Assembly (NCBI RefSeq): GCF_036884655.1
Contig: NC_088348.1
Span: 27,241,501-27,305,500 of the forward strand
Length of the DNA stretch: 64,000 bases
Direction: 5' to 3'
DNA from: Musa acuminata AAA Group
Taxonomy: Eukaryota > Streptophyta > Magnoliopsida > Zingiberales > Musaceae
Part shown: piece after piece, positions 33,156 through 45,440 of the stretch
Numbering within the stretch: the first letter of the stretch is position 1
Layout: every line of letters starts with the position of its first letter
The notes under the pieces: generated by a model
The model's input: only the letters and a program-made list of their open reading frames with translations
What the model was told of the DNA's origin: nothing
Database searches by the model: none
Position numbers and translations under genes: made by a program

Positions 33156-35110
33156 TTAGTTGGATAAATCTGGTGAAATTCCAAACAAGGGGAGAAAACC
33201 ATGACGGAGTGCAGTGGACCACATTTTGTCAATATCCTGAGTTTTATCTCCACATTCATGTGAATCCCACCCTTCTAGCGCATGCACTATACCAGCAACA
33301 CGAGATGCACTCATGACCCTTCTCGGTAGCCAATTCTGTCAACCAGATGTGTAAGGACATTTTATAAAGCACACAAATGGACTTTTCTCGTGTTTTAAAA
33401 ATCTCAAGTTATTGTGTGCTGTCTATCAATATTCTTAGAAGTGTCATGAATATGCAAGTAGTTGACTTGAATAAAATGAATATGCAGCACTCCGTACCTC
33501 ACAAGAGTGCATGTTCTCCACTGTGTCTGGTATCTTCATTGCTGGAGTGGTGCAATATGTGCAATCCTTACGGACCTTCTTCGGTGGGAATGATGAATAG
33601 GGGACAAATAATGTACCTTTTGGTGCACTTCTTTGTTCTACATCTTCCAAGCCATCTCCTACTAGCCAAACCTGTGGAAAACCTACTAATTGTTATTCTA
33701 TGTTATATATTATGCATAAGTTCTAGTTTCTACATTCTTAATCCTTCTTATAGAGTCATAAAACATTCTAATTATGCCCATAATGTGTTTGATTTAAAAT
33801 TGCTTAATTAAGTCTCTATAATTTTATGCATTAAATAGTTTAATTTTTTTTAATCTCTATGAGACTTATCTTTGTCTGTCCAAGTTTTTGCATATTTTGT
33901 GTTGATAATTGTTATGATTATTCTTTTTCATTGTTTTTAAGCCTAAACAGTCAGTTCCATTGTGATGCTGGTGTTTCCAATGCAATTATTTATCAAAATA
34001 AATAGATTACCTGAGTGTTATGGTTGTTTGAAAGTAATAGATAACCTGCTATGCTTTCTGGTATTTGCGATTTGAGCATGTAATATTCACGTTTCCGTGT
34101 CATCATTACCTGTACAACATGAACCATGCAGAAAACTAGTTAAGTTGTGAACATATTTTTACTTATCAGAAAACAATCATAGATGATGAGATGCAGTTTG
34201 CAAGAAATGTTTCCATACCTCAACACAACGTTGGCACAACACAGAAGCTACTCTATAGGCTACCTTTGAGAGATTTCCACAGAGGGCGACTTTTTTTGTT
34301 TCCGGAGGAATACTGTTAAGAACCACTGCAGCTGCTAAGCTGCTACCGTCCACAATTCTTAACCTCAAGTTTTGGTATTTATGAAGATAGAGCTCACCAT
34401 TTCCATTGAGTTCATTTGCCTGAAAGCAAACTTTTTTTGTAATCATGCAGAAGGCAATTTGCTGACTTAAATTAACGAGAGCTATTTTCTGTTAGATCGT
34501 TAATCTTTTACCCCCTTTGCCTATGGCATTTTCTCATGAGATACGTCACTAATTTTGGCATGTCTTTTTCTTGTCTGATATGTATTGTTACAGATAGCTA
34601 TTATATTGTTCAAGGGCTGAGTTTCAAACAGAAAATGGGCTGTGAGATTCAAACTCAAATTGGTGGTTCTGCATTTTGCAAACATTTGAAATATGTTGGA
34701 CTGCAATAAATCTCAGAACTGTTGCCTTCCAAATGTATAGGTCTGGTGCAACACTAATGTCAGCTCTTATTTAGAAAGTCTACATTATTGTTAGGGTATC
34801 TTAGGAGATTTAAGTGATTATATGAGCATATTCAAGGTGATTTTGCATCTATTAGGATGACAGCTATATAATTATCTATGATTAGTCACTTGACACAATT
34901 TCAGTTAATCTAGGAAATGTAAACTTGGTAAAGCTAGAGTTTTCCATGGAATCTGATATTTAAGCAAACAATTTACTGTACAATGTGGATGTTATTTGTA
35001 GTCTATTTGTATAGTGAAAAAGGTATTGTTAGTTATATTGCAAATATATGATGTTTTAATTGCTAAATCGAGTATATTTCTTCTCTGATTATGTTTTTCT
35101 ATCCTCTCTG

Positions 35111-35144
<34 letters not shown>

Positions 35145-38100
35145 ACATGCATCTTATGGCCCAACTTGATGATTTCTATAAAAGAACTTCTCTTGCCTTA
35201 ATTTATTAGCCAAAAAAGAAAAGAAAAAGAAAAGACCATGCCTGATTTAGGAGTTCTAAAGTGAGAACTTTGACTCCTTTGTCCTCAGCCTCTAAAATTG
35301 CCTTTTCAATTAGATCATTGATTGCATCTCTTTCATTTGGTAGGCCATACTGCAAGATGAACAATTTATATATCAGATATAACAATTCAACTACTAAAAT
35401 TCGTTTTCTTGTCAGTAACATTTCTTACTTGGAATTTGAATCTCGGTATTGCCCATGTTTGCATCTTGATTTTCTTGAAACCATTCCTCTCGACAGTGAA
35501 GGAGGAGCTGTATATCCATGTTAATAACATTGAGGTCCATGCCACTGGCCACATTAGCAAGATAGGCATCTTGGAGTTGTATGGCTTGGATGCTAATGAA
35601 GCGAAGCCAATTCTTAAATGGTAAATTGATTGCAAAGTGGTAAGATGTGTAAGATGAACTACATCAGGTACTTCCTCCTTTCCTTTCAGCGATCTCTTAT
35701 ATAGATCATCTGATGACTTGTCCATTGTGCTGTATATGTAGTCATAGAATGGCATGAACAGAGAATAGTTTGTTCGAAATTGAGTGTGATGAAGAGAGTG
35801 AAACCTGTACAGTAATATGAGATATTGTGTGACTTCATTTGCATTTAAATTATGAGAAACAGAACACCAGTCAGCCCAGTAATGAAGGTCTGTCAGAACA
35901 AGCCAGTTACAGGAGTATATATTTTGAGACAGTACATGATATTTGGTTCCAAATTTTGAAAAAAAAAAAATATTTCTAAGTATTAAAGCAATACTGACTT
36001 CAAGAATATGTGACAATTAATGAGATTGGACTCTTGGTTTTGGTTTGGAAGTTTGAGTTTTGCCTATCAAGTGTTGGAGTCCTTTTGAATGTTGAAAATG
36101 TTCAAACCTAAAAGTCTTTCTTTATCAACAAATATAACTGCATGGTGTCAAATAAATCTAAGTAATGATCAGTCATTGTAATTTAGAAAATTTGGTGGAA
36201 AGACAACAAGGTAGTGAAGTACACCTTTCTGTGGCTTGCATGTTTTAGTTGGATTTTTTGTGTCGTACTTCTTTACCTCAGAACAGTTATTTTCATAATT
36301 TAGATTCTCTGTCTTAGGTTTAGACTTTTATATGTAAAGGAATGGACTCCAACAACGTGTCTTTCAGATGACTATTTTTTGCTGCATGCTTGACAGATTC
36401 AAATTAAGATTGAAAATTGGTACACTTTTGAGATACGATTAATCCAAACCCTAATTGACTTGGAAGACATAATGTATTTGTTTGAGGAGAACATGTTTGA
36501 TCCAAGTCTGCATAATCTGATTTAAAGCTATGACCTTCCTAACTTATTCACTTAAAGCTGAGTATTTCTTTGGCCAAATTCTGCTGAAACTAAGCTCCTC
36601 TCTATAAAATAAAAGTTCAGCTGTGCTAATGTAGTATATACTTACGAGGGTGTGTACATAAGATATTTCAGAGGCGGGAAGACTGTGAATAGCCACTTTG
36701 GGACCAACTCAAAGTTGCAGTGACCCATGTTGTTCATCAGGTCAATATATGCAACATAGCCCAGCAATGCCAAAATGGAAGCTCTTCTGGTTACGATTGT
36801 TGTCACCATTGGAATAGAAAAGAGCAAGAAATACACCACATGCTCTGCGAACGGATGAATGACAGCTGTCAAAACGAAGATTAGGAATCAGATACTAACA
36901 GAATCAAGTTAAAGCATGTAAAAATACTGAAGAAAATCTAATATAATTCATAAAAGTTGAGTTGTAGATTGCCTATATGTGCTATGAAGAAACTGTTACT
37001 CTTAATTTTCTTTCATGATTTTTGTGGCAATAACTTCACAAGGAATGAATGATTTGTTCATGCAAGTCAAAAGTGTTTGCTTCATCATTAGCGTAGCGTT
37101 CTTTGCATATCATAAGATTTCTACGTATCACATAGGCATTTTGTTTGTCTTTCGTTTTGTTTCCTTTACCCTTTTGGAACAAAATTGAGTTTCTGTTAAA
37201 TTCCTGTTAATGTAACAAAAAAGTAGTACTACTGGACGGTGCTCATGATTAAGTATTTGGAGATATAAAATCTGCAATCTGGACAGTGCTTATGATTGAG
37301 TTTTCCATGTAATTTTGCATCAGAAGTGCTTTACATATTTTTTTAATTCTTAAAGGTGCAGCTTCCTTTAAGTTTTAATTGTTGATTCATATGTTAATGT
37401 GTTCAAAGTCCTGTGTTTGTATTTAAAGTGCTTCAATATTAAAACAGTAACTACATTCGGCTCCTCGATCAAAGATTTATGGCAACAGTTCTATGTTATA
37501 GTTGTGCCAGCTCTTCTATACAATGCTTTTATCTCTGTTAATCTGATAGTAACAAGGAATTATCGTGCCGGATCTGTAAGCTCGAGCATGATGCTAAACC
37601 TAAATATTGTTTCATCGGAAAACTACAAAGAAGATGTTTGCACCACATGTTTGCTTAATTTAGATATTGCACCATAAGTTGCATGAGTATGATAAACTAA
37701 CAAATCTTACTCTACGCTAACTTCCCTTAGGAAAGGAGAAAAATGACTGATCTGATCTTACATGTGATAGGCTCGGTAACAACTGAAGCATGATGGTGGG
37801 AGTGATATCGAGAATAGAGGAAATGATGGTGTAGTGCCCTGTGAAACCAGTAGTAGAGGAACTCCACAGGCCCCATATGCAGCAAAGCCATGAGCAGTGC
37901 TCCATCTGTCCTCCAAACTGGAAGGTTGGTTGCTCCCGGAATGTAGAAATAACCCAGATAGAACAGTATCCCATTGAAGATGATTTGATCGTCCCTGTTG
38001 TATTTCTCTTTATGTCAAGCAGGTGAGGGAAAAACAAATCCTTAAAAAAGGTAAAACATTTCAGTTTACCTGCCAAACACTTTGGTTTAGATGGATCATG

Positions 38101-39231
38101 AATTCTTATTGCTATGTTGTTGTTAGCGAGGTTAGATTAAAAGAATATGTGATGTTGTGTTCTGATGAATTCTTTCTTCCGATGTGACTTTGCAGGAAGG
38201 TGTGCTTACCAGTTTCTCTCCCTGTCGACCTGCTCAAACTCGATGCTCTTGTCAACGATCCGGTTCTTGCTGCGTGCGTTCTGGAAGCGAGCTAAACTGA
38301 TCCAGACTTGGTTGTGGAGCATCCTCAACAGCAAAGACGGGAGTATGATGAGGTATGTCAGGTCCAGTTCCTTCCTCTCCTTGCTCAGCGCCAAGTACAG
38401 GCTATGCAAACTCCAAGGAGCCAACACCAGGTACTACAACAAAGAGAGAATGTGATGTTTAGACTTCTCTACCATGGACAAGTATCAGATCCAGAGTACT
38501 TGTTAGAAGCTCATTCTAACATTTCGTTTGTTGTTTCAGAAAAGTGGAAGAACAGGATAAAGATGTAACCTAGTCAATACTCATGTTTCTCACAGTACAA
38601 AATTTTGGTTTTGGCATCATTAGAAAACTGATACTAGCCTTCTATTTGTTGTTTCAGAAAAAGTGGAAGAACTAGATAAAGATGTAACCAAGCCACTGCT
38701 CATATATCTTGAGACCGATGAGCTCACAGGCCTACGACAGAGAGGCAACCCCAACTCTTTGATGAGGGAGAGCTCGAAAGTGATTGATGTTAAGGACCAA
38801 GTAAAAGCTCCTCACAGTGAGGTGCATATCAGATCACTGCAAAGGCAGGAAGAGAGATATGTCTGTGGACTGTTTGTTTCATTGTATTAGAAAGGTTGAA
38901 AGTAGTAGATGTTAAAAGAGTCCCTTGCACCATACAAATCTTATACATGAGGGACTGAGTTCACATAATGAAAGCTCAGCTTTGAGTAATGAGCCGTAGG
39001 TGATGATTAATTGGTTATTGTTACTCTGTATTGATCAAGAATGAGATGGTATCATTTATCACTACTCATTTATGTGGTTTAGTCTCTTCTACATGCCAAG
39101 CGTTACAGGATTTTGCAGTCGCTTGATGATGTTCATCTCCATTTCCTTCCTCACTCTCTACAACCATATGCTGTTTGGCTGTTCAGCATTGGAAAAATCC
39201 TTCCGCAAGTATATTGTCAGCCTTTGAATGC

Positions 39232-39263
<32 letters not shown>

Positions 39264-39401
39264 CAGCAGCAGCAGTTGCTTCTGCACAACAAGAATAAGC
39301 ATGAGAAAGAGAAGAAGGAAGGGGTAAGAGCAAGTGGAGACCTTGAAGTTGCCCAGCCTCTGCCATGGCCACTCGGTGAAGAGGCCTGGTCTTGAAGCCA
39401 T
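33156..39401 (-). CDS. CER1/GL1-type very-long-chain aldehyde decarbonylase, 10 exons, 624 aa
   Basis: An ER-membrane enzyme that, with CER3 and cytochrome b5, makes very-long-chain alkanes of the leaf cuticle. Exons in transcript order (minus): 39401-39342, 38433-38210, 37994-37762, 36865-36646, 35804-35429, 35349-35242, 34419-34219, 34109-34011, 33671-33498, 33335-33156. They total 1875 nt in one frame, matching the roughly 625 aa typical of CER1. The start MASRPGLFTEWPWQRLGNFK is family-typical. The di-iron hydroxylase histidines are HRALHHH (146-152), HSHHH (159-163), HPFAEH (176-181) and FHSLHHTQFRTNY (248, 251, 252). The C-terminal WAX2 domain has KGTLFVPYSSFPPKK, MKIPDTVENMHSCE and GIVHALEGW. 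All introns are GT-AG except the one after 35242, which needs a GC donor. CER3 is less likely given the intact His clusters and start. Confidence 0.94.
38525..38700. repeat. Partial tandem duplication, about 118-bp offset
   Basis: GTTTCAGAAAAGTGGAAGAA plus ATAAAGATGTAACC recurs 118 bp further on, in intron 1 of the CER1-like gene. Confidence 0.75.
39235..39263. repeat. (AG)n microsatellite
   Basis: An AG run followed by CAGCAGCAGCAG, in intron 1 of the CER1-like gene on the far side of exon 1. Confidence 0.95.
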
Positions 39402-39482
39402 ACTACTCTCTCTTCCTCCTCCCTGAGGTCTCTCGGTGCCGGGTCTCTTCAGACCACCATTGGATTTTATAGGCAAAAGCAG

Positions 39483-39484
<2 letters not shown>

Positions 39485-39520
<36 letters not shown>
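39485..39520. repeat. (AG)n / (CT)n microsatellite in the CER1-like 5' leader or promoter
   Basis: On the gene strand this is a (CT)n run about 85-120 bp upstream of the ATG. Y-patch/CT-rich tracts are common near plant transcription starts. Confidence 0.9.
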
Positions 39521-39522
<2 letters not shown>

Positions 39523-42433
39523 GTCATAAACATGATGGGAGTCCGTGTTGGAGAGTCGTATGGGTGTGAGAGGAGGTGGCGCTCATGGAATGAGCAGTGT
39601 CTACGGAGGTAGACATAGCTTTCCACCCGGTCTGTCACTAACACCTCCCATCCTCCCATCCTCACTAGAACATGAATTAAATCTCCTTAAACATTAGTTG
39701 GCAAGGAGATTTCTCGGATGACGTCTCTAACCAAGTCACACTACTCCCCTCTGTTCCCCATATCCAATTGGGCGTATAAAAGTTTGGATCATCTTAAACA
39801 TGAGATAATATCCATGCTCATGATTTCTAATACAATTTAAAGCTAATTAAGAAAGAAAAAAAAAATAAAAAATGATTTTAACAAAACAAAGAATACCTTA
39901 AATAAATAGAATATGGTATGACCATTGACAATTTATAGTTTTAAAAGATAAAAATGAAACCATTTATTATATCATTGTTTTAACAAATAGCTATAGGAAT
40001 ATGACATATTACTATTTCACCATTTTGAAAGGTATTGCTTTCTTCTTATATAACCACACATTCTTTAGTCATTAAGAAAAGGAGATTGACTGAGACGAAG
40101 ATACAGGCATCACATTCCTCGATGTTAAGCGTCATAGTCACTCTTCAAATGTGATTTTGGGATTCATGAAACCATACGGGACCCATTGAAAGGCATACAA
40201 TTCCATCAAAAAGTCACGATCCATCCGAAGAAACAAACCGTGTGGGTTCCACTCAATACAGATCACTTATGTATTAAAATAAATATAAGATTAATTATAA
40301 ATTATTTCGATAGTTACTTACCTATATTCTTATATTTAAAAAAAATATATTAACATACTTATAATTATGAATGTAAAATATTTAAATTTATTTATCCTGA
40401 TAATTTCTCAATAAAAATATGAAAATAAAAGATAAAATTAATTTTAACTTTTCATTTGGTGATGATGGATAATATTGATGGTGGCGGAAATTGACATCGC
40501 TGGGGACCGCGAATAACTTATATACGAGATGAGTAGCTCTCGATTCTCGTCGTTACTTTCCTCATCTACAACAATCATTCGCGGCTTCTAACGATATTAT
40601 CGTCCATCGTCTTTAATTGAAATAATAAAATTATCTTTTTACCTTTTGTTTTCATATTTTCATTAATAAAAGTAATGATATTATGATAATTGGACATACA
40701 TGCTCCACTTTTGTAACTATAAGAATGTGAATATAATTTTTTTAAATATAAGAATCAAAATATTAAAAATATTTAGAATGTTATATACATATTCTGTCTT
40801 TTTCTTTAATAATTATTATTAAAAAATATATAATTAAGATTATGCATACACATATAAAAAAACACTCATTGCCATGTAAAGAACCCAATTGCATATCCAA
40901 AGAAGTAGAGAGAGGCCATAATGTCACGCAAGTCTGTGGGCATGAAGTAGATGTACTGAGAACAGAAGCTCGTGTCCTCATGTGGCCGTCCTGCACGGCA
41001 GACCTACGTACCCGTGCAATCAATTCCAAGGACGACCTCTGTCCACGATCCAAACCCTAAAGCCATCCCAAGTGTTTCTGCCTCGGCCCGACACGAAATT
41101 TATGAGGTGAAAGCCTGATGCGTTGCTTGCACCTGTCGCTTGTCGTCCGGGCCGGTCGCCGGTCCTGCGTTTGAGGTTCCGAGTGGCTGGTGGCTGCATT
41201 CACTGACCTTCTGCTTCCGAGCTTGGGATGCTTTGAATGATTCATTTCTGCTCCGTCCAGACTGAGAGTTCAGATCTCGCTCACTGCTTTGGATAACTTG
41301 AACCACAAATCGCCACAAAATCCAAGATGTTTCAGTGCTTGGAGTTGGAGATGGAGTGTTTCGGTGAGTGCATAGTTTATCAGGAGCTTCTCAGATGATG
41401 GTTTGGAGCATTATGGTGTTGTATTGTCCGAGGAACTGAACTGGTTCTCATATCAGTTTAAGTGCATTTGGATCGAGATCGTTCAGGTGATGACGACCAC
41501 GAACCTTGGCTTGAAATTATCGAGATTCATGATCAGATTCATGATCCATATGAAGTTTATCTGCCTACGGACTGAAACTTGGCTTGAAATTAACGAGATC
41601 AAACAAGGAGAGCAACACGATGAATGACTCCAGTTACGAAGGATGGATAGATGCGCGTAGGCTCGGCGAATCGTTGCACGGATCGGGTTCTCCAACGAGT
41701 ACTTCCTAACTCTGATCTCCGTTAGACTCCTTTACCGCTCTCACCTTTGCCCATGGCGAAGCTGCAATGAAGCCTCGGCGGGGTGGGTGCACCGGTGCGA
41801 CGTCTCTTTCGGTGGTCGAAGCCTGCCAGTCTGCTCCTGTCCGTGTTCGCTGCAGGGGCCCGGTCGCCATTAACGCTCTTCGGCTCGGTAGGCTGCTACC
41901 TCTGCAACAGGCATTGATGAGAGGTTGGTGGAGCGATTAGTCCGTCGCGAGGTCATCGTTTGAAATGACACTGTCATGGGAATTTTTGGAGGTCCCATTC
42001 TCGTATTCCATCACGCAGCGTCAGGGCATGGGCTGTGCGCAGTTGGGAGTGGAGAAATAGTGAATGCCGAGGGCGGATGTTTGGTGGTCACCATCTCGTC
42101 CTATTTATTGATGAAATCTGATTAGCCTGCAACTTTCCACCGTGCAATTATGAAAGCTGCACGAGCCTCACGGTTCTCATCATCATCATCATCCGTTCGA
42201 GCATTATGGAGCTATGAGAAACCATCTGCTCTCCGTGGAAAATAAGTATGATCTTTGCCTCCTAATGAGATCTTGACTTTTCAACTCTCTAATAAAATGA
42301 GATTATGGCTTCAAGTCTCACATTTGAGCCATCTGACCAAGGTAAATCCCTCATTAATCATTAGTTTAAGTTTAAATATTTTAATCAGTAGATTATATCA
42401 ATAGATCACATTCATTAACCCAACGAATGAGTT
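39521..42433. other. Intergenic stretch, no recognised gene
   Basis: AT-rich from 39.7 to 40.85 kb, more balanced from 40.85 to 42.3 kb. ORFs of 60-90 codons occur on both strands at 40781-41695, without family resemblance. Possibly old repeat or promoter sequence. Confidence 0.4.
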
Positions 42434-42438
42434 ATCCT

Positions 42439-42573
42439 CGAAGGAATGAAACATGAAGAAGATATTTTTGTGTTTGATATGTGCTTCCTATTTATACAGG
42501 CTAGGAGGAAGGATTTTCCTCGACAAAGCAACAAGATTTTCTCGTACGGTTGGGAAAATCTTAGCTGCTATCA
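42439..42573 (-). repeat. 3' LTR of the outer copia element
   Basis: The minus strand starts TGATAGCAGCTAAGATTTTCC and shares CTGTATAAATAGG, CACAAAAATATCTT and ATTCCTTCG with the LTR at 52217-52339. Confidence 0.7.
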
Positions 42574-43108
42574 TGCCTCCGTAAGATGATGTTCTTATCA
42601 AGGATGTCAATCTTGGACCGATGCAGTGAAAATAGTTTATGGGCGAGAGACTTCGTGAGTGAGTCTACTAGTTGATCAACCGTATGTACGTGAGAAACAC
42701 GTAGTTGATGTCTGACAACTTGATCTCGCATGAAGTGAAAGTCGATGGCAATATGTTTCATGCGTGAGTGAAACACTAGATTGGCGCACAAGTAAGTAGC
42801 TCTGACATTATCACAATATATTGTAGGAGTAGAGGTAGAGTCGATGTCAAGTTCCTTGAGAAGATTCATGACCCAATTGAGTTCTACAGTAGCGATAGTA
42901 ATGACACGATATTTAGCTATAGTTATAGATTGTGCAATTATCTTTTACTTTTTAGAACTCCACTGATTGGATTAGCTCTAAGGAATATAATATACCATGA
43001 CGTGAATGTTCTACCATCAAAGTTTTCTACCCAATCAGTATTAACAAAAGACATAAGATGAAGTGAGGAGTGTTTGTGAAAAAAGAGGTCATGATTGAGG
43101 GTCTCGTT

Positions 43109-43281
43109 TGATATCAAATAAGATTTCCTTAACTATACGAGGAAATTTCTCTACTCTATTGAGGGAAATCCTCTAATCTATTAGGGGAAATCCTCCCTCC
43201 TAACATGTATAAATAGGAAATAAGACATGTTAATGGAAAATAGTTTCTTCTGTAATTTTTATCTCTATCCTTTTTCTAACA
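43109..43281 (+). repeat. 5' LTR of the inner copia element
   Basis: 173 bp, TG...CA, with GTATAAATAGG as promoter TATA. Compared with the 3' LTR it has an extra internal copy of about 22 bp (CTATTGAGGGAAATCCTC / CTATTAGGGGAAATCCTC). Confidence 0.85.
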
Positions 43282-43821
43282 TGGTATCAGTGCTATGAAG
43301 ATGGACTCCGAGCTGATCATCGTGAAGATCCACATCTAACAACTCGAAGTGGACCAACTTCCCTGCCAGACTCCACTGTAGCAGCCTCCCAAATCTCGGC
43401 CCCTTCTCCTATTGCCTTATGGACCGCGACTCCACCTCAATCGCTTCCCCTTCTGTTGCTGCTCCCGTTGTGATTGTACCCGGTGTCACCTTCAGGTGCG
43501 GCCACAACAACAAGGGTCTATTTGTTGGTTCGGTTGGGCTACTCATCCTTAGCGGTGGACCCCTCTCCAACCCCTGCCCGCTCCTTCCCTCTTCTTTTAC
43601 CTACGTCGACGGCATTCTTTACTACCGCCTTTCCTATAGAAGCAGAGTCGACGCTAAGAACCCTCTCTGCCTCGACACAGCCTCGAGGTCGTTTCCCGGC
43701 CAGAGTTCACCACAGCAGCTACTGGTGCACACCGTCGCAGCTCTGCGATTGCTTCCCAGCCTTCCAATTCCATTAGTTGCTGCCTCTCGGAGCATCACAG
43801 CTGGTCTGAACTCGCCGACCG

Positions 43822-43964
43822 TGTAACATCCCCCATTAAAAAAAAAATTAGTAAATGCTTGTTTGTAAATACGAGGATTATTTAAATAATTTTTTTTATT
43901 AAATAATCCTCGTATTTACAAACAAGCATTTACTAATTTTTTTTTTTAAACGGGGGATGTTACA
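43822..43964. mobile_element. Foldback MITE with perfect 5-bp target-site duplication
   Basis: 143 bp beginning TGTAACATCCCCC and ending GGGGGATGTTACA, flanked by GACCG at 43817-43821 and 43965-43969. The two halves are near-perfect inverted repeats over about 60 bp (for example AATGCTTGTTTGTAAATACG against CGTATTTACAAACAAGCATT), leaving a short AT-rich loop. It carries no gene. It inserted into the leader of the inner copia element, so it is the youngest of three nested insertions. Confidence 0.9.
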
Positions 43965-44139
43965 GACCGCTCGGCCACCTCCCACCCTCGTAAGAACCTT
44001 GCCCACTTCCGCGTTCGCTACACTATCGTGGTGGCCGTTGTCCTCCATTCGCCTGAACCGCTACCTCCGTAGTGATAGCCGCCACCAGTCTTCTTTGCCA
44101 TGGTGGCAACTTCCTCTACTGTGGTCGCTTCCAGGCTCC

Positions 44140-44420
44140 CCGCAGTAGCTTCCTTTGCCACAGCAGTTTCTCTGCCATAGTAGTTTCTCTACCGCAGTAG
44201 TCTTTGCTGCCTCAGCAGTCTTCGCTACAGCAGAAGCCTTCAACTTTAGTAGCTTCTACAGCAATAGCAATCTGTAGTAGCTGTAGTAGCAGCAACGATT
44301 TGCAGCAGCTTCAGTAGCCGCAGAGATCTGCAACAGCTGCAACAGCAGTAGTGATCTTTAATTCCTGGCGTAGCAGCAACTGCTGCTCTTCTCACAAGTC
44401 GTAGCAGCAACAGTAGTGAT
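44140..44420. repeat. Degenerate CAG/TAG trinucleotide-rich tract in the copia leader
   Basis: About 280 bp of imperfect GCAGTAG / AGCAGCAAC repeats between the primer-binding site and gag of the inner element. ORFs across it are low-complexity. Confidence 0.7.
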
Positions 44421-44478
44421 CTCCCCCATTTCCTTTATCTCCCGTGATGTTCTTCTGTAAAAAAAAAAAAAGGTTGGA

Positions 44479-45440
44479 ATGTCTTTGTTATCTTCTTCTG
44501 ATATTCCAGTTCCTATTTCTATAGGGACTCACAGCTCTTCTCCTACAGGGCTTATCTCCATCAATGCTGCCATGTTAATCCCTTTCAAGTTATCAAAGGG
44601 TGGCAACTATGCATCCTAGCGGACTCAATTTTCTAATCTCTTATTTGGATATGACTTGCTAGGCTATATTGATGGCTCTTTCAGTCGTCCGTCAGCCAAG
44701 CTCAACATCCCCAAAGAACCTAGTCCAGTACCTAATCCAACTCATAAATTGTGGTTGTGTCAAGATTATCTTATCCTTCAAGCTATTCAAGCCTCAGTTG
44801 CTAGATCAATCACTCCATTGATTTCTTTATGTGTGACTTCTATCGATGCGTGGTCTAAACTGCAAACAACCTTGGCGAATCATTCGCGTACTCGCAAGCT
44901 CAGTCTTCTATCCAAGCTGATGATGACCAAACAAGAGGGAAGTACTATTCCTGATTATCTACAAAATATCAAATTTATCATCGATGACTTGGCTTTGATA
45001 GGTCATTCCCTATGTGACGAGGAGATCATCATCCATATCCTAAATAGTCTTGGAGACGACTACAAGGAATTGGCGGCTGCAATTTGGGCACGCGACTCGC
45101 TAGTCTTCTTTGAAAAACTCTATGATAAATTGACTGACTATGAGATGTATTTAAAGCGCATAGACAAATTGCCCAGACCGACTGTCACAACTCAAGTCAG
45201 TCATAAGTCTAAGAGGAAGATCACTCGATACCCTCCGAACATCATTAAAGGTTTGACCAATGCACCTCTTGATCCTATGGGTCCCATGCAACACCCCTGT
45301 TATCCTCCTAATCATAACTTCTCGCAAAGTGGTAACTCCAATACTCGTTTGTCTTGACATCCTACCCCTCCAAGCCAACAACGACGGGTCGTCTGCCAGC
45401 TGTGTGATAAAATTAGACACTCCGCTAAAGTTTGTCGGTC
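44479..45440 (+). pseudogene. Copia gag (capsid) pseudogene with CCHC zinc knuckle
   Basis: The reading starts MSLLSSSDIPVPISIGTH and includes NLLFGYDLLGYIDGSF and LWLCQDYLILQAI. HILNSLGDDYKELAAAIWAR follows, as in UBN2-type copia gags. It is interrupted by a stop where family members have Trp (YAS-stop-RTQF) and another just before the knuckle. A frameshift separates the capsid from CQLCDKIRHSAKVC. Confidence 0.8.

Noticed and set aside
43419..43826. 135-codon ORF in the inner copia leader
   Set aside because: It precedes gag, is Ser/Pro-rich, and is disrupted by the MITE insertion; likely leader sequence.
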